Part shown: positions 40,601-52,600 of the stretch, in pieces | Layout of the letters: each line of letters begins with the position of its first letter | Numbering within the stretch: the stretch's first letter is position 1 | Assembly: GCF_031877795.1 (NCBI RefSeq) | Contig: NC_133931.1 | Coordinates: 25,976,264-26,040,263 of the forward strand | Direction: 5' to 3' | DNA: 64,000 nt | Origin: Strix aluco | Taxonomy: Eukaryota > Chordata > Aves > Strigiformes > Strigidae | Translations under genes and position numbers: made by a program | The notes under the pieces: generated by a model | Told to the model about the DNA's origin: nothing | Seen by the model: the letters and a program-made list of their open reading frames with translations, nothing else | Databases searched by the model: none

Positions 40601-43600
40601 AGGCTAGCGAGCAGTGTAAAAAGGATCATGAAAAATGGATATAGACTTACCCCCAAGCAAGCCAAAGAACACTGCATTTGGCTCCACTAAACAATAGGAC
40701 TGCAGCCTAGCAAAAGTTATGAGCATTTGTAATCTTCACATAAAGTGTCTGAGCAGCCAAAAGTTCTGTGTACTGTCTATGTAATTTAATTCATATTTTT
40801 CAAGGTTAGGTTTTATTTTCCTGGAGATACAGCAAGGCTAGCCAGTCTGAATGGCACATGAAAACAATCAGATCTGAGCATTCTCTCAAACTTTTTTAGG
40901 GTTCACTAACATCTTTATTTTTAAGTTGACACTGTTAATTAACACAACCAGGGTGAGTTTGAGACATAGAGGAAAAGCACAATAAATTAAGTAAAAGAGC
41001 AGAGCCAGCAAGACAGAGTTGCTAATCAAAATACAAGACCGGGTTAAAATCCCAATGTGTAATCTCAACTCCTAGCTGACTCCTACACTAAGTGAAGATC
41101 TGGTGTTCCCATGCTCTAGCTGAAATTTAATTGAAAATTAACATCTACCCTGAGATTACTCATACCTGTTCCTGGCTAAGAGGTTTTCTCTGTGCACAAG
41201 AATATTGTTTTAATATTCAGACCAATTTGTAGAGGCCATCCAGGTTTTAACAAAAACCACATTTATGAAAAAGAGCATTTCTATACTATGCTTTAACCTC
41301 AACCCCAAAGACAAAAACCCCAGCAAAACCAGCTGCTTGAGTTCTTAAAGACTTTTTATATAGTCTTTATATATATATATAAATATATAATATATATATT
41401 TTATATATATATATAAAATTACTCAATTTCTAGTACTCCAATTTGCAATGAATTAAGCTATGAATTCTCAGATCAATAAGATAAGCAACACTTAAACATA
41501 TTTTTCCAAGATACATCTGCAACTTTCCTTTAGATTTTGACAATTAAAATCACTTTTTAGAGGAATCTTACCTTTAGTAAGAAGTTTAGTGTCACTGTTA
41601 TTGTAAGTACCAAATAAATGTGCATTATTTTCAGCAATCTTGACATAAATGTACCTTTTTTCATATTCATCTGCAAAAATATTTTAAGAATGCCATATCA
41701 TTTGGAGTTCAGTTTAAATAATAAAAACTACACTCAGAGTTAGAGGAAAGTCTAGTTACCTGAAGGCATTTAGAGAGCATTAAAGCTGCTACAAGACTCA
41801 ATAATGGTGACACTAGTAAGGCTGAATTTTCAAACTGCAAAAGGTACCCCAAGAAGAGAGAAAACAAGTAGATTTTGTATACTTCATACACCTGTTGAAG
41901 AAACAAAATAAATCACAATAAAATAAATTTACAGTGGATATAGGTCTTTCTTTTTAGAGCAGTAGATAGCCCACTCCATTCCCCTGTTAATCACGGGATT
42001 AATGGATCTCTATCCTCCAACTCATGAATCTAGCAGGGTACTGTTTGGCTGTGGAAAGTATTTCGTATCAAAATGACCCTCGTCAGCCTCAATAACTAGT
42101 GCACAATTACTTCACAAGAATTCTGTAAAAATGCCAGAAGTAGTAGCATTTTACAAGGTCTCTCCATTCTGTAACACCTCATTGTGATGCTGCATGAAAT
42201 AGTAACCACAACGCAACACAGGAACACACAATTTGTGTGGAAGAGCTGATTACTGTAAACACATGCTTTCCTTCCCCTCACAATAACTTGCTCATTTAAC
42301 CTATCTCAGGAATACACAGACTGTTACTGATACTTTCTGTTATTTACTAATTGATAAGCAGATCTTATAAACCCTGATATTTGATTCTTTAGACTTTTAC
42401 CAAAACACCCATCTTCTGCAATATATTTCAAGGACCCTGCTTTGAACTAAAATAGATCAAACATTTCCCACTGCTGAGGAACAGAAAAAAAAAGCAATTG
42501 AAAGAAGAGGTGATGAAATCAGAATTGCATGCAGTTTGAAACACAAGTTACATCTCATAAAACTAGAAGGCGCACATGTACAAAGTAGCATATATACCAT
42601 TGCAACAGGCAGAGTAAAAATGGCTTATTGTTGCAATATTTCTAAGAACCATTTTGCAGAATAAATTCAAATACTTTCTTGTATTGAAAAATCAATTTGC
42701 CTTCAGCATCTGTTTAGCCTATTTATTGGCTAAACCAGTACAGGGCAGGCCATTCAGGGTGAAAATGAGCCCCTAACTGCACAGACCCAACAGAGCAGTT
42801 TTTTGGTCAGCCCCACCCTACTGTGAATCAGGGAAAGAAAAGAGGCACCTAAGCCAAAAAGGATGCACAACTGAGTATCATTAATCACTCTTTCAGCTCT
42901 CCAAGGATGTTTCAGGCCCCAGAAGCTTTGTTTAGCTTCTGACTCTTTTGTTAGGAAAACTGTCCCAAACACAGTAGTCCAAAAGAGAGTGAGTTTAAAG
43001 CCATTTTATTCTTCCGATGGCCATGACATGCACTTCAGCAGACCCGGGCTGCAAGACACTCGAGTCATCACTCAGTCTGAGCCCTCTGGAGCTCCTGAGC
43101 AGTATTTACGGCAGGCACCTCTGAGGCTGTATTTAAGTCCCCAACTATCAGTAGGCTGAATAGTTCTAATACCTTCTCTGTCTGTGCCAGGGCGAAGCTG
43201 TCTAGCAGAAAAAGAGAAACAGCCTGGACAAACAGGAGATAATGACTGTATTCCCACATCATCATGAAGGTATATGTTGAAGCACTCACCAAAAGGTAAC
43301 AAAACTTCTAGAGAAAAAAAGAAAAACAAAAAAAGCATTAATTTCATACCTATGCATCTCTGTCACTAAGAGGTCATTAAAACAGAAACTATGAAAATTA
43401 ATTATTAATTTAGGAAATAATTAAAATACTGACTTCAGACATATTTAACATGGTCTCAGATGGAAGAAAGTGATTACTGAAACATTCAAAAACATTTAAA
43501 GCCAATCAGAAGAAACATCTTTGACAGAGAGGCAGGGAAAGAAAGTTACCACCATCTTCTCCGAGCAACAGGAAGAGCAACAAAATAGTTTACATTGCGA

Positions 43601-46600
43601 GAAAAATTCTGCATCAGTTTATTTTAAAAAGACAGCACACAGCTCATTACCACACTGTTCTCTCTGAACCCTCATGGGGGCATAACAGGGCAGGGCACAA
43701 GTAGCTTAGCAAAAACTGCACATGCCTATGTGAAATCCAAGTGGCTGTTTTGAAAAGAACAAAACAAAACATCTACTGTTTTCTGCCTAGTAGGGCAATA
43801 GCGAGAGATGTAACTACTCTAGAGCACAGTTCTACCAGCAACTCTTTATTAAGAAATTAATTTTGCTTTACCTCAGCAGAACAATTTAGGCTTTTTTTTA
43901 AATAGCCTGTGAGAGCTGCTACTTGACATGCAAAATATGGCAAAGCCCAATTTTCCCTTGATGGTATGGAGTAATCAATTCTTGTTGTATCTGTCCTAGA
44001 ATAAAGTACAGACAAACAAAATTATTAAAAGATTTATGGAACCAAAAATATCAAGGAAAACCTAAATGTCACTTCTAGTTATCAGTGTGGACTTGCAAGC
44101 AAACTATTCCTGTATTAGGTGTAAAGTAATACTGACACAATTTCACTGCTGATACAGGTCACAAATTTAGTATCAGCATGGAAGGTCCAATATTTACTCA
44201 TTTATTCAGCAGGTCTCCTTATTAGGTGGTGTTTACAGGACTGAAGCCAAAAAAGCATCTGCCTCCAGCCTCTTCTGACCCACCACAACACTGTGCAAGC
44301 TTGGACACATCACGCACTGCTGCTGCCAACTTGCACTGTGACAACAGAGCCTTCTTTGGCCACGAGCAGTGCTAAATGGTCTTATGCCCATAGGCAGGGG
44401 ACTGCTGCTGCCATAACAGCAGCTTTTCACATTATGATGAAAATCAGCTCACGGCTGAGAGAAAAGATTCCTGTCAGTTCTCACACAATATGTATTAAAT
44501 AAGTGATTTAGGCGGTCGAGCACAACATCCTTAGAACCCAAAGTTATGCTCCCTCATAGCAGCACCACCAGCTGATACTCTGTCTACAGGGAAAATTCTG
44601 CCCAGCAAAACAAGAGATTAAAGATGGATGGGGAGCATGCAGGGTCTTCTCATGGAATGACTTGACAATATCTGCACAATTAGAGCTGTAGGAGAAAGTT
44701 TTAAAAAGTGCTAAAGTGACTTAGAAGCACAAGTCACACTTTCAAATGTGATCAAAGGCATCAGTTTCAGAAGTACATAGTCTTCTTTGTGTCTACCATG
44801 CTTTCAAAAAGGAGCCTCAAGCTCCTTTATCATTTAGATATTTGAAAGTGTCACCTTTCATTTTTACCTCTGAAGCCTCTTACAGAGGCGTATTTGGAGC
44901 TTTTTTAACTACTAGACCTTTCAATTTATTAACATTGTTTAATCTTCTTTGCTACTGAAAAAAAATACAGATTTATTCACCATTTTTTCTTACTTTCCAC
45001 TGTTCATACCAGCTTCGTGAACAGTATTTTTAGCTACTAATCACAGATTCGGTCATGATGACTTCACACTCCTAAAAGATGCTTCCCAACAGTTCAGCTT
45101 TAAAGGTATATCTCTAACATTTTGATCCTCCATAGCTCCTTTCTTTCAAGTGCTCTCAAGTTCACAGAAAGCCTCAGAGCTACCTGGTGACAAACCAAGA
45201 GCCTGAATGCTCAGTGCCCAAATGAGGCTCTCTATTATTGTGGTGTTTCATAAAGGGAAGGGACATTTTCTTACAAGTGAAATGTTTTAAAATAAAAAAA
45301 TCTCGAGATCAGGATCATCTAAGAGGATTACACTTTGCACAAAAACCCACTACAAAAAGCAGATTTTAAAAAAATACCAAAGACTCTGAACAAGAAAAAT
45401 GCACTTGGTCATTTTCTTCTAAGCATCAGAACAACTACCACAGTATTTAGAGCTGGCCACAGAGAGCAATTCTGTTTTACAGCAACTTTGAAAATTTGTT
45501 TTCATTCTTCAGCAGCACAAAACCAAAACCTTCTGAGGAATGTTTTTGCAAAATGGAACTGTGTGAGAATACTCCTGTATTCACACATACATAAAAGTCA
45601 GTTCAACTGGCAGTGTGGATGGTTTGGACAACAGGAGGCCTTTCCATTAATAAAAGCATCAGGAGAACCAGTCCATCTCTGGGAAATGTTCTGTATTAAG
45701 CATAAAGCTTGCTCTCACAATGAGAACACAAAGTTCAAGAGAAAGCATTTCAATTTGCTCTAGTATTTTAAAATGTCTTATTGACAAACTAGATTGTATA
45801 AAGATGTTTTTCTTACCTGTTAATAATGAACCATGCTACAGTCAGCATTCCTGCCAGCCAAGTCCCACTCATAACCCAACTGGTTACAAACAATGCAGTC
45901 ACATAAATTCCCTGCAGTCCAAAAACTATACCAATGTAGAAATACACTGGTTCAATAACTTCCTGAAATTACAAATAAAAACGAAGAGACATAGCAGCAA
46001 CTGAGCTGAAGCTGGAAATGATTACTATTTACTCTTTGCATACTGCTAACAGTGTGCTAGGTGCTTTACAAACAGGTAAGAGACGGCCTCTATTCCAGAA
46101 AAGTATTGAGCATGCTTTTATTTTGGGCTCAGGGAGAACAAAGCAGTGTGAATTAAGAGCACACTTCACGACTCAGCTTGCTACTGACATGATTTTTGTA
46201 TTTGCTTTAGCATGAACATTGTATGTGTCAGATTTAATAAATCTATACATCAGTGAGATATAAAATTCAAAGGACTACTGGAAGAAGTTATACAGGGAAG
46301 GAACTTGGAGAAGTGAAGATGTGGCAAAAATGGTTCCAAAATAAATAAATAATAAAAAAAGAAAGATAAATGAGAGAGGACACAAGTATGCAGCGTAAGC
46401 AGAACAAAGCCTGAGCAGAGCAGAAAGAGACAAAAGGTTTATCTACAAAAGTGTTTTTCCCTTTTTATCTATATGGGAATGGGTAGAGACAGGTGCCACT
46501 ATAACAGATTTCTGTACTCCAAAGGAGCTAACTTTCATGTTTTTTATGGATAGCACAGATACTCTCCACATTACTAAGCAGTTTGCAGAAATAAAGAATA

Positions 46601-49600
46601 ACAGACAGAAAAGCTTAGTGCATAGAAACCCCCAAAATCCTATGCCAGAGACTGATCAGAATTGAGGAGAACCTGGACCTGGTGAGAGACTTAGCTCAAT
46701 TCATTCAACAAAAATTGCATGTGTTTATTGTATACAGCATAGAATGTCTCATACACACACACATACATAACCATAATGAAAGCACAGAATGTAGGAGAAA
46801 TACACATACTTCGCTACCAGATGCTTGATATAAAACACTGGCAATCAACTCTGGGTACAAAGTCATTTGCTGGACTGCATTTATTGTCTTCAGTGATATT
46901 GTCTTATTGTTGTGTGTCAACTCATAAACACCTATAGACAAAAAAAAAATTATTCTTGGAATCACTTACTATTGCTGTTCTTAAAAGAGGTGTAAGTGTA
47001 CTCAAAGGTAACAGATTTGATGATTAAAGCTACTGACTGATTCACCACTCCTAATTTTAAAGGAAGGAGAATTTTCTGTGCCAGATGCCATTCCACCCTA
47101 CTGATTTAGCAACAAAGTTATTACCATTTTTTGATCTAGTTTTTAAATAGAAGGCCCAAAACTAACCGGCTGAAGCACACTCTTTTCAGTAACATACTGA
47201 TGCAGCCCTGAAACCAGCTACCTACAGGTCACCTTCATAGGACGCAAAGTTCTAACAGGGATGAGCAGGATGTATTAAACCTTCTCCACAAAGAGGTCAG
47301 ATATGACAGCCTCGTCACCCTTTTCAGCCCTGCGTTTCTTAGACTTCCAAGAATCACTCACTTCACACAATACAGCTTTGTATGGGATTGAGATGAAATT
47401 GAAGCTGGCATACTTGAAGGATACATCATTCTGCAATATTAAAGATTTGTCATTACATAGGACAATAGAGGGAAGAGGAAAAATAATCCAAATTAGAGAA
47501 AAAAGGAAAAAAATAGAAGAACAAAAAGCCCAACAACAATGCAACAGCCAAACAAGATAAATGTTTCCAGCTCTGAGCATATCTTGGTGTGTGGTCTGCA
47601 GTTGGCTCTCTGCAGGCTAAACCAGGTCCTGCAGGACTTACAACTGGGTTCAGCACAGCTATGATACACCTTTCAAAACTGGGTGCCCCACAATACCAAG
47701 TAGACATACGAGTCTACCTGACTGCAGAGGCAGCATGCCTGAATGAGGCAGTTCATCTATTCACAGCATGGGTAATCTCCCCAGAGATAATGAGGAACTG
47801 ACTGTACCAAAGACCCATTATATATTGCTGACATGCTACACATCAGCTGGGAAACTGTTCAACCAATAAAACTATACCTACAAAGTTTAACTGGCTTTGG
47901 AGCTAATTCAATGCCTGACCACTGCGAGATAGGGCTGTTCACTCCCTGTTCTCTCCTGGAGTTTGCACCTTTTCCCCATGATAGCCCAGGTACCCTTCCG
48001 AACTCACTAAACTAGCATCAGTGTGCTCCATCTTCTTTTCATTGCTTTAGTTTTCTGCTGGTTTAGTAACCTAGGGTCAGTGAGCTCCAGAGCCAGTGCA
48101 GGATAAAAAGCATGAGCGCAAAGAAAGGAGAGACCATTGCCACCCAGTTTGTTCTCCTTCCTCTTGGTTTCTGTCCCCATAACTCAGTGCTTTTCAACAT
48201 CTATTCATTATAGCTGACAAGTAGAAACCTCTGGCAGAGACAGGATGGAGCAGATCAACTCTTGACAGAAACCATTCCATCTTCTGACAGAGGATAGAAA
48301 ACAGTAATTTCAATCCCCTGTTCCCAAACTAAATGCAAATTATGCTTACATGGCAGAAAATCCCCTATGTAGCATAGACAAACCCAACAATAGCTTCTAC
48401 ACAGGGCAATATGAAAGTAATATTAATACTATTTCAGAGTACTGATTAAAGACAATCTGCTGGAATACAGGATAGTTAAATATTGTTTTTTAAAAGGTAC
48501 TGAAAAGTTAGGACAGTATGCAGTTTTAATTAATTCAACTGATATATAAGAGTATAAAATCAGTCTCTCCAGCCTGCAGTTTTTTACTGTCTCCAAAAGG
48601 AACAGGACTTTTCAAGGTTAATAAAACAAAGGGGTTTTGTACCTCTTTCAAAGGAAGGAGCCTTTAGCAGTTCTTTATAGAATGAGTAATAAATGGCGCT
48701 GTCACCCTGAAATGTAATTTCTCGTTCAAGTTCCTAGAAGAAAAAATATATATATATATTCACCTCCTGCAATCTCTTCCCATCGAAGACTATATATTTT
48801 CAGATAGACTCATTTTGTAATACAGTACATGGTTATGACTCCACTGTACATCTTCAAGGTATTCAACAAAACATTAATCTTCACAGCACCTCTGTCAGGT
48901 ATATAATGCTCTCTATAACTTAGCAAACATGCTTGGAATCAGAGCAACTTAAATCCACATCATAAGTCAGCACAAGATCCACAGAATCCTTTCATATTCA
49001 CAAATCTGAATTTCATTCAACTTTCCACACTTTGCTAAATAACACAGTTGTTAAAAAAAAACAAAAACAAAAACAACAAACCCATACATTCCTGTTGTTT
49101 AGCTTATGCAACCCCAATATGCTTCAGGTTTTTTCTCCAAATTTTAGAAAGGTATTTCAATGATAAAGGATGGCATGGAAAAACATACAAAAGCATGACA
49201 AGACTACCGCTGGTAGGAGAAACACTTAAAAAAAACAAACCAAAAAAAGAGACTATATCAAAGACAGAGGCCTGAGTAGAAGGACATGGAATTCTGCAAG
49301 CAAGTCGTTCCAACCTGACATGGCTCAGCTTTGATTTCAAGAACACAATCTGGCTTTTGTTTCAGTAGTTTAACTTTTTCTTTACCTGCCTGCTGGAAAA
49401 CCAGAATTTCCGTTCATGATATGTTGAGAGGTACACAGCATACATCATTCCACTAGTGACTGCCGCAAGACAGCCAAAGAAAAGTTTCGCAAAACGCTGA
49501 ATTAACATATCTGAAAAGGGACAGTGAAAAAGCTAAAATATTTCAGAGTACTTAGAATCAAACCGTATGCCCTACATATGACTCTTTTCTGAACAGCAAG

Positions 49601-52600
49601 TAAACTTACTGGCATCAGAATTATCACACCAGCAGCAGCACAGATGCATCGATAACTGGTTTGTTATTCCTTTCTCACAGAGTTTTCTCTCCCAGTGGTT
49701 ACCATTGCTTCATAGGACTCTCAGATAAAATACTCACACACTACACTGCAAATGTATCTCCATTCTAGTAAGCTTCATTTTCAAATGAATTCCAAGAAGT
49801 GTCTTCCAAATAAACAGGGCAAACTCTAGATTTTACCCAAAACACCACAAACTTCTTAAAGACATTAACAGAAAGAGGTGGCAATACCACATCTAACATC
49901 AATACTGAGACATTCTATCTCCAATCTGTTTTTAAATATAAGAGGAAGGAACTAATCTGAATTTTATCAATGGGCATCTACTTCACCTGTAGCTCCCTCA
50001 AGTTAGTATGCACTTTTAACATAAAAGTTTTTGGTAGCTTGGTAAGCACTTGCCTAAAATTACACCTGGTTTTTGTTCTGTTTTTTGAAAAGCTGTAAGG
50101 ACTTTTCACCTGTTTGTGTTTCAGTACCTTTACTTCATGCCTTTCAGCTTCCCAACCGAAAGATCACTCTAGGTGCAATTAAAATAGTAACAACAGTAGA
50201 TTCTTAAATCCTCTCCCTCTTCCCCTTCCTCTCCTTCCCCAACCTGAAACAATCCAGGACTACCATTTTACTCTGCAATACATAAAATGTCATTATTAAA
50301 GAATTCTAATGTGCATGCCTGTTTTTTCTTGAAACATTCAAAAACCTAATTCAAAAAAAGTCTGTTAGAAATTATTGTGCTACAAATATCTTCCCATAAA
50401 ATATAAAAGAATAATGAAAAAAAAATCAGAAGTTGGCTAAAAATTCTGTAGCTTACATTTTGGCGATCTTCCCAGCTTTGAGTTTTCTTTGTTTCTCTCC
50501 TCTGGAGCCATTTTGTCAGATTCTGTGCAGTTTTGCTTCTTTCTCTGTCGCAGGTCTGCTGCCCCTGAAGACATTTTTTTTAAGTTATTGCAACACAATA
50601 CCTAAAATTGCACTCTGAGAAATCCACACAGCAGCAGGTACCAGCCAGTTACCGCTACTGATTCAATCCCACAGCAGATGTATTGGACAAAGACTCAATT
50701 AAAGTATTCATATGCTTAACTAAAATAATACTATAACAATACAGAAATCAATTCCTATGTTATTCCTTAGAAGAAACAATAGTTTTCTCTTGAGGCCATA
50801 CTCTGAGATTACCCAGAACTCAATAGGAAGCTAACTGGTTTATTCCATGGTGAATGTATTACACAACTGAAAGAAAGCAGTTTAGACAGACACTGGGAGA
50901 AATTGGTGCCAATTCCATTCTACTGTCATCCTGGTTCTACGCTGCTAGAGTACAGTAGTGTACTGGTAGTGATACAAAAATTGGGCTGGTCCATTACTTT
51001 TAAATTGAGCTGTCTGTTATTTATATGGTGAAATCTTTTATAAAGTAAATATAAGATCACTTTTTTCCTGCTTCCAGATCTACTGGAACTAAGTAGATTT
51101 ATGAACTTTTAGTCTAACATATAATTAAAAAGACCATCCTGGTAGGCCATGTAGATCCCATCACAAGACTGAGGGCTTCTTTGGCTTCTGTAAACAACAG
51201 CAGTTTGAAGCTCTGGCCCATTTATTTTACATTCTGAAAGGCACCGAGGCTAACAGAGAGTGCAAGTCTCCATACAAAAAGACTCATTGCAAAAAGTCTG
51301 TTATAAGTCCTATATTAAAGATGACCTCCACAACTTTTATGTCATTTTAGAAGTGTGATGAAAAGGTTTAACTGTAACTCACACTCCAGAATTTTTAGCT
51401 CTCCAGTTTGACCTACTGTCCAACATTGCCTGAAATTTGTAGCCACTTATTTCCTCTGGACTTAAACCAGCTCTTTCATAAAGCCATCCAACTTCAAACT
51501 TGAAGTGTCAATATCCATATCCCACAACAAAGCTTTTAATTACTCTGGTTGTATATTACTTCAAGTCTAAATCAGTCTACTTTTAACTCCCAACTACTAG
51601 ATTTAAAAGTTAGAAACTAGAGTAATATAAATAAACTGTCAAAGCGGTATCTGCCTGCATAAGGACACATGTATTTGTGTTTTAACAGGATTTTCAAAGC
51701 AATGTATAAATTATGCTGAGCAAACTAAGATCTCAATGATAACGTTTTTCATTGAATGAACAGAAAATGTCTACCTTCTTCAACAAGATAAGAACTGGGA
51801 AGATATTAAAACAAGAAAGGAATTGGAAAGATATTAAAACAAAACAAGGTTTAGGGTGTTCAGTATCACATTTACCATTATGTCAATCCAAAATGAAATA
51901 CACACCAGTATCTCTTCATGTCCTGTATATGAAGTTAATCAGCAATGCAAACACCAAGTGCAGTCCAATTAAAAAATCATTTGTACCACACAAAATAAAA
52001 TTGGAGGCAAAAAAACCCTAGATCACCAGAATAGGCAGATATGTGCTTGGAAAGCCAGCTGTCTGCCCTTGCCGTTCTAGTTATGACCAAAGCAACAGCA
52101 GTGAGAACACTGGAAGAAAAGGCATATCTTCACTTTTCTGGCAGAGAAGTGAGCCATATTAGAAGCATAACACACTTTTAAAAAGTCTAGAGTTAGCAGC
52201 AGTAATAGAAAACTCCCAAAGAAAGAACAATTTAAAATTCTAATTCTGAAACAGCTACATGTCAGTCAGCAAATGATCTTCACCTCGGTTTTGAAGACTG
52301 CTCAACAGATTTCCCCCACTCAAAGCAGTAACAAAGATCCAAGTGTGCTACTTCTGTTTCATTTGCAGTTGCCTCAAACAAGAAAAATGCTGTTTCCACT
52401 TCTACAAATCCTCTAAATGGTGTGAAATGAAAGTCAAACAAGGTGACAATTAAAAATAATCTAGGATTTTGAACTGATGACACAGCCTCTAATACTTCTC
52501 TATTCAGCTCACAATTTCTCATCCAAGATTGCTTTCCAGTTTCCTGTAAGTTTCCAGTACATTTTTTTTCAACTCTTGTTCAGACAACTTGCATTCCACT

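Noticed and set aside
43072..43347. Alternative frame over DPY19L4 exon 8
   Set aside because: It overlaps the correct exon in another frame; the exon 8 frame matches DPY19L4 and splices in phase.
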